From the NCBI GenBank assembly GCA_043736395.1, contig JAYTCQ010000392.1, positions 1 to 14,916 on the forward strand: 14,916 nt of DNA, written 5' to 3'. The notes beneath the pieces are model-generated. The model was not told the DNA's origin, ran no database searches, and saw only the letters and a program-made list of their open reading frames with translations. Origin of the DNA: JAFDVL01 sp043736395. Its GTDB lineage: Bacteria > Acidobacteriota > Blastocatellia > RBC074. The first letter of the stretch is position 1. The number at the start of each line of letters is the position of its first letter. This document shows positions 6,316 through 12,469 of this stretch, piece after piece. The position numbers were made by a program, and so were the translations under genes.

Positions 6316-6391
6316 TGGTGGCTCCTGTAGGATTCGAACCTACAACCAAAGGATTATGAGTCCTCTGCTCTAACCGTTGAGCTAAGGAGCC
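6316..6391 (-). tRNA. tRNA with CAU anticodon (elongator Met or Ile2), CCA encoded
   Basis: On the minus strand a complete cloverleaf is visible: acceptor stem GGCTCCT/AGGAGCC, D-arm GCTC...GAGC, anticodon stem GAGGA/TCCTT with loop CTCATAA (anticodon CAT at 6356-6358), T-arm GTAGG-TTCGAAT-CCTAC, discriminator A and a genomically encoded CCA (6316-6318). The body is 73 bases without CCA. The start is GG rather than the mismatched initiator-type end, so it is not initiator tRNA. A CAU anticodon can be elongator Met, or Ile2 if the C is lysidinylated by TilS. The GGCTCCTTAGCTCA start and TTTGGT variable region resemble E. coli ileX, so Ile2 is quite possible. Confidence 0.95.
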
Positions 6392-6418
6392 GCAAAAAAT
6401 TCCCGCAAAGCGGCGCAC

Positions 6419-6448
6419 ATCTTATGGTGAGTTCACTCCCACCGTCAA
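6419..6448 (-). promoter_or_regulatory. Candidate promoter of the CAU tRNA
   Basis: On the minus strand TTGACG (6443-6448, 5/6 to consensus) is followed after 18 bases by TAAGAT (6419-6424, 4/6). Transcription would start near 6412, about 20 bases upstream of the mature tRNA 5' end at 6391. It lies just past the stop of the HEAT-repeat gene on the same strand. Confidence 0.5.
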
Positions 6449-6464
6449 GCAATGCCCTCGATTA

Positions 6465-7319
6465 TCATTTCCTGGATTTTAGCTTGCTTCCCGATTTCAC
6501 TTTGCCGATTGAGGCGAGTCGAAGCGAAGCCGCAGCTGCGCGAAATCTGACGGCATCGTTTTTATCGTCCATTAATGGCAGGACTTCGCTTAGAACTTCA
6601 GGACGATTTCTCACCGCCAAAGAATGCACAGCCGCCGCCCTGACTGACCAGCTTTTATCGTCAAGCGAGTCTCGCAAAGCCTGCAACGATGCCACATCTT
6701 TCTCATTCGCCAACATCGTAGCCACCAACGCGCGTCCTGACATTCCGGCATCTTTTAAAATTGCTTCCAATGAAGCCGCACCGAATCCTGCGCCTGGAAT
6801 CGGAATCATCCCGATTCCCTCTTTCAATGCCATTCGCATCATCGCCGGACGATTTTGGAGTAATTGAACAACACCGCGTTTTTGAGTTGTGAGGTAATTT
6901 GAAGTATTTTTCTTTTCTCCCTGAAGGACATCAATCAAGACTTCACGACCCAGCGGTTGCCCCAATTGAAATAATCCTGACGCAGCGGCATACGCCACTT
7001 CGGGAATTTCACTGTTCACCGTAGTTGTTAATAGTTCAATCGCGCGTTTATTTTTTAGTGAGCCTAACGTCGCGCAGGTTGCGACTTGCACGTCTACATC
7101 TTTGTCGCTCAAGGCATTCGAGAGGCGAGTAAAAACTTCATTGGACGAACCTGCTAAACCAAGCGCGATGACTGCATCTTTGCGCTTCACCGGATTTTTG
7201 TCGGCTAAGCCCTGATCGAGGATTTGCCACGCTTTCGTGGAAGATTCCTGCGCGAAAACAGGCATTAGTAAAAACAGGAATGCAGCGAAAAATAAGGGGA
7301 TTTTTTTCATCATGGCCAT
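6465..7319 (-). CDS. Exported HEAT-repeat protein
   Basis: This 284-residue protein starts with a clear signal peptide (MKKIPLFFAAFLFLLMPVFA, cleavage expected before QE at about 24). The mature part is made of HEAT-like helical pairs at about 29-65, 66-98, 99-130, 207-238 and 239-270 (for example DVDVQVATCATLGSL and SWSVRAAAVHSLAVR). They are interrupted at 168-182 by a Gly/Pro-rich segment, GMIPIPGAGFGAAS, and a basic tail follows. HEAT repeats bind proteins; a specific partner cannot be named. ATG codons occur at residues 1, 3 and 4. AAAGG upstream is better spaced for residue 3 (start at 7313) than for residue 1. It follows selA by 18 bases on the same strand, so it is probably co-transcribed with selA and the MFS gene, though no shared function is obvious. 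Confidence 0.8.
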   Translation of the reverse strand: MAMMKKIPLFFAAFLFLLMPVFAQESSTKAWQILDQGLADKNPVKRKDAVIALGLAGSSNEVFTRLSNALSDKDVDVQVATCATLGSLKNKRAIELLTTTVNSEIPEVAYAAASGLFQLGQPLGREVLIDVLQGEKKNTSNYLTTQKRGVVQLLQNRPAMMRMALKEGIGMIPIPGAGFGAASLEAILKDAGMSGRALVATMLANEKDVASLQALRDSLDDKSWSVRAAAVHSLAVRNRPEVLSEVLPLMDDKNDAVRFRAAAASLRLASIGKVKSGSKLKSRK

Positions 7320-7337
7320 TTACCTTTTAGTGATAAA

Positions 7338-8708
7338 TCACAGTTGAGCCAACGCGAGTTGTAATTCTTTTTCTTCGTTCTGGTGAACGGTTCTGAGGTC
7401 AATCAAAAATCTGTCGTCTTCAATCCGACCAATAATTGGCGGCGTTTGATTACGCAATTTTATTTCGAGTTGTGACGCGCTTAAGCCTTCACAAATAACT
7501 TGAAGCAGCTTCGTCGGCAAGGCCGCGTCCGGCGCAGAGCCTCCGCCAACCATCGAATTTCCGTCAATTAATTTCAGAGTCAATTTTTCACTTTTGGCGC
7601 GGCGAAGGAAAGCTTTAGCACGTTTTTCAATTTCACTTTTTGATGCCGATAACGCACTGACAACAGGAATTTCGGTTGTCGCATTTCCTTTGATGTACGT
7701 CGCCAATGTTGCTTCGAGAGCCGCAAAAATCAGCTTGTCCACACGAAAGGCCCGCATGAGCGGATTGCGTTTGATGCGTTCGATATATTCGCGTTTGCCG
7801 AGGATAATTCCCGCCTGTGGGCCACCTAATAATTTATCTCCGCTGATGGCGAGCAGCGGAACTCCGGCTTGCAGGGAATGCTGCACTGAAGGCTCGCCCT
7901 GAATTCCAAACGGACGCAAATCCAACAACGCTCCGCTGCCTAAATCTTCAAAAAATGGAATGTTATATTTCTGCGAAAGCTCTGTCAGCTCCTGTAATGA
8001 CGGGCTTTCTGTGAAGCCGACGATGCGATAATTTGATGTATGAGAGCGCAGCAGAATTTTCGTTTTTTCGTTGATGACTTTTTCGTAATCGCCAATTCGA
8101 GTGCGATTCGTGGTGCCAACTTCGCGCAGTGTTCCACCGGATTTTTCAATCACATCGGGCAAGCGATAGGCTCCGCCGATCTCAACTAATTCTCCGCGCG
8201 AGACAACAATTTCGCCGCCTTCCGCGAGCGTATTCAGCGTCAAATAAACAGCTGCCGCACAATTGTTGACGACCGCCACAGCTTCACAGCCCAACCAGTC
8301 GCGAAGCATTTCTTCCAGGCCTGTTCCGCGCTTGCCACGCGCTCCCGTCGCCAGATCAAATTCAAGATTGCAATATCTGCTGGCAGCCTCCTGAATCGCA
8401 TCCAGAGCAGATTTACTGAGGGGCGCGCGACCTAAATTTGTATGCAGTACAACGCCTGTCGCGTTAATGACACGCTGCGTTAACGCCTGTTGTTTTTTCA
8501 CAAATCGTTGCTGCAATTTTTGCTCAATCATTTCCTCGTCAGAATTTTCCAAGCCGTTGCGTAACGCAACGCGGACTTCATCAAGGACTTCGCGCAGGCG
8601 GTCACGTACCGCTTCACGCCCGTGCATTTGGATCAATGTTTGCAGGCTTTCCCGTTGCAATAGCGAATCCACGGCTGGCAAATTTCTGAGTTTTTGTTCA
8701 GGAGTCAT
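7338..8708 (-). CDS. selA: L-seryl-tRNA(Sec) selenium transferase (selenocysteine synthase)
   Basis: PLP-dependent bacterial enzyme converting Ser-tRNA(Sec) to Sec-tRNA(Sec) with selenophosphate, working as a large homo-oligomer. Family blocks are clear: N-terminal tRNA-binding region beginning RNLPAVDSLL; NATGVVLHTNLGRAPLS; VVNNCAAAVYLTLN; SRGELVEIGGAYRLPDV; LLRSHTSNYRIVGFT; EDLGSGALLDL; and the PLP-lysine motif SGDKLLGGPQAG, with K at residue 292 counted from the ATG. The 456 residues are close to E. coli SelA (463). Start options are the ATG at 8708, overlapping the upstream TGA by one base, or the GTG at 8711. Either way it is translationally coupled to the MFS gene. selB, selC and selD are not in the window. 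Its presence implies that some UGA codons in this genome are read as selenocysteine. Confidence 0.96.
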   Translation of the reverse strand: MTPEQKLRNLPAVDSLLQRESLQTLIQMHGREAVRDRLREVLDEVRVALRNGLENSDEEMIEQKLQQRFVKKQQALTQRVINATGVVLHTNLGRAPLSKSALDAIQEAASRYCNLEFDLATGARGKRGTGLEEMLRDWLGCEAVAVVNNCAAAVYLTLNTLAEGGEIVVSRGELVEIGGAYRLPDVIEKSGGTLREVGTTNRTRIGDYEKVINEKTKILLRSHTSNYRIVGFTESPSLQELTELSQKYNIPFFEDLGSGALLDLRPFGIQGEPSVQHSLQAGVPLLAISGDKLLGGPQAGIILGKREYIERIKRNPLMRAFRVDKLIFAALEATLATYIKGNATTEIPVVSALSASKSEIEKRAKAFLRRAKSEKLTLKLIDGNSMVGGGSAPDAALPTKLLQVICEGLSASQLEIKLRNQTPPIIGRIEDDRFLIDLRTVHQNEEKELQLALAQL

Positions 8709-9907
8709 CACTTCGTAGTTCTAGTTTGATACTTCATCATCAGCACAACAAAAATTGCGCAATCAATCGTCAACGCTAAAAATGTTACGTAATACAAAAC
8801 ACCCGGCCCAACGGTTGTGAAAAATTGTCCCACGATAAACGGCAGGATCATCGAGCCGCCGCTGGACGCCGAAAATAAATATCCGGTTAGCTTGCCGCTC
8901 AACGTCATTCTTCGTTCGGCAAATGCGAGCATCGTCGGGAATATCGAAGCCATCGAAAGTCCCATCACGCAACTCGCGACCCACAATACCGAGACCGAAT
9001 TTGACCACATCAGAATCGCTCCGACGCTTAAAAAACAGCCTATAAAATCAGTGATTAAAATCGTGCGCGGTCTGAATCTACTCGCAAAAATTATCGCCAG
9101 CAACCTGCCAAAAGTGAAGACGAATAAAAATGTCGAACTTAATTTATACGCTGTGCTCTTGTCTCCGAGTTTGGCTTCGGTCGTGTAAGTATTAAGCCAA
9201 CTAATGACTGAAGCTTCAAGGCCGGTATATAGAAAAAAGAAACATCCGACCAAAATCGCCAGCGGTAAAATCAGCGGCGGTGCTGGTTCATCTTCTGAAA
9301 CCTGCGGATGAGACGGACTGGGCAATCGAAAAAACATCACCAGCACCGGGATCGCCAACATCGAAAGCGCTGCATACACCCAAACAATGCCGCCGCTCAA
9401 TCGTTCAACCTGTTCGACGATCAATGGCGAAATCGCTGATCCGAGGCCCCAGGAAAAATGTAGTCCGGTCAATAACGGCCCGATGTTTCTACCGCGATTC
9501 GACCACAACACCATCGTATTGCCGCCAACATTCAAAAGGCTGCCGGATAAGCCCTGCAATAAAAACAGGAACAGCACCACAAATAAATTTGGAGCCAGCG
9601 GAACCAGCGCTGAGAAGAATGCCATCCCCGATAATCCGGCAAAAAGGACGCGATGCCCGGGAAGTTTATCAAAAATTCTGCCGCCCAAAATTGAACCGAT
9701 AAAAAATCCCAGCGAGCGAAACATGAAGGCATAACTGAGCTGATCAAGGCTGACTACAAGATTTTTCGCTAGTACGGTCAGAGTTGACCCTAGTGCCATC
9801 ATGATCAATCCCAGCACTAAAAATGCGGTGTAATAGGTTCCTAACAAAAGCTTTCGATCATCGCGTGTTTCGTTTTCAGCTAATGTGGTTGTCGCCGTAG
9901 ATTTCAT
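8708..9907 (-). CDS. Major facilitator superfamily transporter
   Basis: About 399 residues with twelve predicted membrane helices in two six-helix halves, split by a hydrophilic loop (around SPSHPQVSEDEPAPP). The first loop carries a GxxGxxxGGRIFDK-type MFS motif A (GFFIGSILGGRIFDKLPGHR), and helix 5 has GLHFSWGLGSAISP. Overall it resembles FucP/MFSD4-type sugar or small-solute carriers more than drug exporters, but the substrate is unknown. I place the start at the ATG at 9907 (MKSTATTTLAEN), where a short cytoplasmic N-terminus leads into helix 1. The frame is open to a TTG at 9988, which would add 27 residues with no family support. It is the first gene of an operon with selA and the HEAT gene, sharing one base (TGATG) with selA. 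Confidence 0.85.
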   Translation of the reverse strand: MKSTATTTLAENETRDDRKLLLGTYYTAFLVLGLIMMALGSTLTVLAKNLVVSLDQLSYAFMFRSLGFFIGSILGGRIFDKLPGHRVLFAGLSGMAFFSALVPLAPNLFVVLFLFLLQGLSGSLLNVGGNTMVLWSNRGRNIGPLLTGLHFSWGLGSAISPLIVEQVERLSGGIVWVYAALSMLAIPVLVMFFRLPSPSHPQVSEDEPAPPLILPLAILVGCFFFLYTGLEASVISWLNTYTTEAKLGDKSTAYKLSSTFLFVFTFGRLLAIIFASRFRPRTILITDFIGCFLSVGAILMWSNSVSVLWVASCVMGLSMASIFPTMLAFAERRMTLSGKLTGYLFSASSGGSMILPFIVGQFFTTVGPGVLYYVTFLALTIDCAIFVVLMMKYQTRTTK

Positions 9908-10073
9908 CTTTTCAGTAATAATTCCTGTCGTTAATAAAGCAGCCATCATCCCAGCATTACCGCTGATCTGCAACCACGGCGTACGCAATTCAAAGAATCC
10001 TAAAATCGTGGTATCTTCGCTTCTTAAAAATCGGTGACAAAAATTATTTATGCTATGAACGTTGTGCTTTGAT

Positions 10074-10089
10074 TCGTTAAGTATAACGA
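10074..10089. promoter_or_regulatory. Palindrome TCGTTA-N4-TAACGA upstream of fabI
   Basis: TCGTTAAGTATAACGA is an inverted repeat with 6-bp arms, 52 bases before the fabI ATG. It contains TATAAC, a fair -10 box, although no good -35 is visible at normal spacing. It could be an operator for a fatty-acid-responsive regulator; that is inference from position only. Confidence 0.35.
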
Positions 10090-10090
10090 C

Positions 10091-10118
10091 TGAACTGCTC
10101 TTGAACTAACAGTTCAAG
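10091..10118 (+). repeat. Dispersed hairpin repeat, copy 2
   Basis: TGAACTGCTCTTGAACTAAC begins the copy. Its hairpin is CTTGAACT-AAC-AGTTCAAG (10100-10118), eight perfect base pairs around the same AAC triloop as copy 1 at 5345-5371. It lies in the fabI leader, ending 10 bases before the ribosome site. Confidence 0.7.
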
Positions 10119-10141
10119 TTACTATTTTGAGGAGATTTTCA

Positions 10142-10921
10142 ATGCTACTGGAAGGCAAAAACGGTTTGATTTTGGGCGTCGCAAATAAAGCCAGCATCGC
10201 GTGGGCGATTGCGCAGTCGTGTGCGAACGCGGGCGCGAAACTTGCATTCAATTATCAAACCGAACGATTGCGAGAAAATGTCGAAGATCTCGCCGCGACA
10301 ATTCCCGGTTCAAAAACTTACGTTTGTGACGCTGGCAACGACGAAGAAATCGCGGCGATGATTAAGGCTTACGAAGCGGATTACGGCAAGCTTGATTTCC
10401 TGGTGCATTCCATCGCCTATGCGCCACGCGAAGCGCTGACTGGTGAATTCATCAACACCACACGCGATGATTTCAAAATCGCTCTCGAAGTCAGTGCTTA
10501 TTCCTTAGTCGCAGTCACGCGTGCAGCGTTACCGATCATGAATGAAAATGCTTCGATCATTACACTGACTTATCTCGGAGCAGAACGCGTCGTCCCACAT
10601 TACAACGTGATGGGAGTTGCGAAAGCCGCGCTGGAAGCCACCGTGCGTTATCTTGCCAGCGACCTTGGCCCTAAAACAATTCGCGTCAACGCAATTTCGG
10701 CTGGCCCGATTCGCACACTCGCTGCCCGTGGCGTTTCCGGCATTACGAATATGGTCGCGCATCACCGTGAAGTCGCACCGCTGCGCAAGGCTACGGAACA
10801 ATCCGAAGTCGGCGACACCGGATTATTTTTAGCGAGCAGCCTGTCACGCGGCATTACCGGCGAAATTATTTATGTGGATGGCGGCTACCATATTTTAGGA
10901 ACGCTCGCGCCAATGGGATAA
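10142..10921 (+). CDS. fabI: Enoyl-[acyl-carrier-protein] reductase (NADH), FabI
   Basis: 259-residue short-chain dehydrogenase/reductase of type II fatty-acid synthesis that reduces trans-2-enoyl-ACP. The divergent FabI Rossmann motif LILGVANKASIAWAIAQ (10-25) replaces the usual SDR glycine motif. The FabI active site has Y144 (TYLGAERVVPHYNVMG), Y154 and K161 in the Y-x6-K pattern, and NAISAGPIRTLAARG follows. Residues 89-95 (HSIAYAP) carry alanine where E. coli has Gly93, as in Bacillus- and Staphylococcus-type FabI. The start is the ATG at 10142, preceded by GAGGAG at ideal spacing; the longer frame from 10127 would include the ribosome site. It stands alone on the plus strand and converges on the Crp/Fnr-type gene with only six bases between stops. 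Confidence 0.97.
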   Translation: MLLEGKNGLILGVANKASIAWAIAQSCANAGAKLAFNYQTERLRENVEDLAATIPGSKTYVCDAGNDEEIAAMIKAYEADYGKLDFLVHSIAYAPREALTGEFINTTRDDFKIALEVSAYSLVAVTRAALPIMNENASIITLTYLGAERVVPHYNVMGVAKAALEATVRYLASDLGPKTIRVNAISAGPIRTLAARGVSGITNMVAHHREVAPLRKATEQSEVGDTGLFLASSLSRGITGEIIYVDGGYHILGTLAPMG

Positions 10922-10927
10922 GTTTGA

Positions 10928-11620
10928 TTAATTACTTTCAGAGTAAATCTTTAACAGCTCTTCGTTTAGAATTGTAATCGTATGCTCGGAAATGGAAATT
11001 AATTCGTCCTGTTGAAGTCGGGTGAGCGCGCGTGAAGTAACATCCCGAACGGATCCAATTCTTGCGGCAAGCTGTTGGTTGGAAAGCTGGCGAGCGAAAA
11101 CAATTCCTTTCGGGGTTCGTTTTCCGTGCTGGCGCGCTTCAGCCAACAGCACTTGCGCCAATCGTTGACGGACTTCGCGCAGGGACAGCGTCTCAATTAA
11201 TTCAGCGTGGCGGCGCAGGCGTTGCGACATTAATTGCAACGCAGTCAGAGCGAATGGCGGATAGTCCAGACAGAGCTTTCGAATCGCCTGCTTGTCCACG
11301 AATAACAACACCGAATCCTCTTCTGCCGCAACCGTCGCCGGATAGGTTCCCTCATCAAAAACAATCAGCTCGGCAATGGTAAATCCGGCTCGTTCGACAT
11401 GTAAAATTTGTTCGCGCCCATCCACGCTTTCCCGATAAGCGCGGACACTACCAGACACAATCACAAATAACCCGTGCGCTGCTTCCCCGGCGGAGAATAA
11501 AATCTCATTTGGCTGAAGCTTCCGTTCATGGGAAGATAACGCTAGTTCTTTTAACTGATCGTCATCTAAATTTTGAAAAAGCGTGGACTTTTTTAAGGCG
11601 CTGACTTTATCAATCATCAT
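10928..11620 (-). CDS. Crp/Fnr-family transcriptional regulator
   Basis: 230-residue regulator with an N-terminal cyclic-nucleotide-binding-like beta-barrel (about 12-125, including LFSAGEAAHGLFVIVSGSVR and GREQILHVERAGFTIAE), a long dimerisation helix (about 125-160) and a C-terminal winged helix. The recognition helix is near 190-203, SVRDVTSRALTRLQ. It has no N-terminal FNR-type cysteine cluster, so it is unlikely to carry an FNR-like iron-sulfur cluster. The barrel also lacks an obvious cAMP-binding arginine/serine pair, so its ligand is unknown; NO/haem-sensing DNR types look like this. In the recognition helix D-V-T-S-R stands where FNR has E-T-I-S-R, which suits a TGA-N6-TCA operator such as the one at 11655-11670 between this gene and the divergent cytochrome module. 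The start at 11618-11620 is one of two tandem ATGs with a weak ribosome site. Confidence 0.92.
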   Translation of the reverse strand: MMIDKVSALKKSTLFQNLDDDQLKELALSSHERKLQPNEILFSAGEAAHGLFVIVSGSVRAYRESVDGREQILHVERAGFTIAELIVFDEGTYPATVAAEEDSVLLFVDKQAIRKLCLDYPPFALTALQLMSQRLRRHAELIETLSLREVRQRLAQVLLAEARQHGKRTPKGIVFARQLSNQQLAARIGSVRDVTSRALTRLQQDELISISEHTITILNEELLKIYSESN

Positions 11621-11654
11621 GTGATTTTACTTTCGGAATAATAAAAATTACGTG

Positions 11655-11670
11655 TATGACTTTTATCATA
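11655..11670. promoter_or_regulatory. Crp/Fnr-type operator palindrome TATGA-N6-TCATA
   Basis: TATGACTTTTATCATA is a 16-bp inverted repeat with 5-bp arms and the TGA-N6-TCA core recognised by CRP, FNR and DNR/NnrR proteins. It lies 35 bases upstream of the Crp/Fnr-family gene and 66 bases upstream of the divergent small membrane-protein gene, so one bound dimer could control both directions. It is the best operator candidate in the window. Confidence 0.6.
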
Positions 11671-11675
11671 TCCTG

Positions 11676-11694
11676 TTCGTCCAACTTAGACGAA
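11676..11694. promoter_or_regulatory. Second inverted repeat TTCGTC-N7-GACGAA in the same intergenic region
   Basis: TTCGTCCAACTTAGACGAA has perfect 6-bp outer arms and an AA-C-TT centre, about two helical turns (centre to centre roughly 22 bp) from the Crp/Fnr-type palindrome. It does not match the Crp/Fnr core, so it may be a site for another factor or an RNA hairpin in the leader of the plus-strand operon. Confidence 0.4.
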
Positions 11695-11736
11695 ACTTCA
11701 ATTTAGTCGTAGAGATTTCAAAAAGGAATAAAGCTT

Positions 11737-11838
11737 ATGTCCGGTGGTTGTCCAATGAAATATTTTCCAAAATTATCTATTGGGATTGTCATTTTTATCG
11801 CGGCATTTTTCGCCGCGCATAAATTGGGATGGTTCTAA
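11737..11838 (+). CDS. Small membrane protein, 33 residues, first gene of the cupin-cytochrome operon
   Basis: A short frame starting MSGGCPMKYFPK, followed by one hydrophobic helix (about 13-27, LSIGIVIFIAAFFAA) and the end HKLGWF. AAAAGGA lies nine bases before the ATG, a proper ribosome site. The stop falls 17 bases before the start of the cupin-DUF2249 gene. A single Cys next to Pro sits on the short N-terminal side. I do not recognise a family. Good ribosome site, membrane-helix composition and tight operon position argue for a real gene. It could be a small subunit or anchor for the membrane cytochrome two genes downstream. The main doubt is length. Confidence 0.6.
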   Translation: MSGGCPMKYFPKLSIGIVIFIAAFFAAHKLGWF

Positions 11839-11855
11839 AGGTGCGGATTCATACA

Positions 11856-12446
11856 ATGCAAATCATAAATTTAAAACAAGAGATCGAGTTTAATGAAAGC
11901 AAATTCAACAAAAAACTTTTGTGCAATGATGCGGCAGGAAAACTGGCTTTGCTGTGCCTGAAAACAGGGCAAAGCGTCCCTGAGCATTCGGCTCCCGGCG
12001 TTGTGACCGTCACGGTTATCAGCGGACGCATTCAATTTTCCGAAGGCTCTGAACAGGCGGAAATGTCGGAAGGAATGGTCGTGCGATTAGCTCCGCGCAG
12101 TTTGCACGCGCTGACAGCATTAGAAGATTCTGCCGTGTTTGTGGCTATTTCATCGGAAGCTGCAAAGCAACCGATTGCCACAGAAATCGTTGCTCTTGAT
12201 TTGCGTTCGGTTGAGCGTCCACAACGTCACGCTTTGGTTTTTGAGGCGGTAGATAAATTGCCTCTGGGTGGGAGCCTGGTTCTGACAAACGATCACGATC
12301 CAGTGCATTTACAGAGGCAGATGGATCAAATTTACCCGGGCGAAGTGAGCTGGGAATATCTGGAAAATGGCCCACAGGATTTTCGTTTGCGTCTGACCCG
12401 CATCGCTCTGCCGACAGTTAAATCCTCATCTTCAGCAATAGCGTAA
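11856..12446 (+). CDS. Cupin-DUF2249 fusion protein
   Basis: 196-residue soluble protein of two parts. Residues about 25-100 form a cupin barrel (LKTGQSVPEHSAPGVVTVTV, then RLAPRSLHALTALEDSAVF). Only H44 and H84 of the usual metal ligands are evident; the HxH partner is replaced by alanine and the glutamate is absent, so metal binding may be weak or lost. Residues about 113-184 form a DUF2249 domain with its signatures LTNDHDPVHL (143-152) and WEYLENGPQDFRLRLTR (166-182). DUF2249 proteins are often encoded near nitric-oxide, nitrite-reduction or hemerythrin-like genes and are thought to serve redox or nitrogen-oxide processes; the biochemical role is not settled. The start at 11856 has AAGGTG upstream; the longer frame from 11829 would overlap the previous gene. 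23 bases separate it from the cytochrome gene. Confidence 0.85.
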   Translation: MQIINLKQEIEFNESKFNKKLLCNDAAGKLALLCLKTGQSVPEHSAPGVVTVTVISGRIQFSEGSEQAEMSEGMVVRLAPRSLHALTALEDSAVFVAISSEAAKQPIATEIVALDLRSVERPQRHALVFEAVDKLPLGGSLVLTNDHDPVHLQRQMDQIYPGEVSWEYLENGPQDFRLRLTRIALPTVKSSSSAIA

Positions 12447-12469
12447 GCGGTGACAAAGAACCTGTGATT

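Noticed and set aside
5325..6391. Small genomic island with the tRNA 3' end as attachment site for the toxin-antitoxin pair
   Set aside because: I searched the lpdA-brnT gap for a direct repeat of the tRNA 3' end and found none, and there is no integrase in the window.
8817..9188. Plus-strand frames opposite the MFS gene
   Set aside because: Antisense shadows of a membrane-protein gene; composition and lack of start signals argue against coding.
10142..10921. Triclosan-resistance reading of alanine at the E. coli Gly93 position in FabI
   Set aside because: Alanine at this place is the normal residue in Bacillus/Staphylococcus-type FabI, so it does not indicate resistance.
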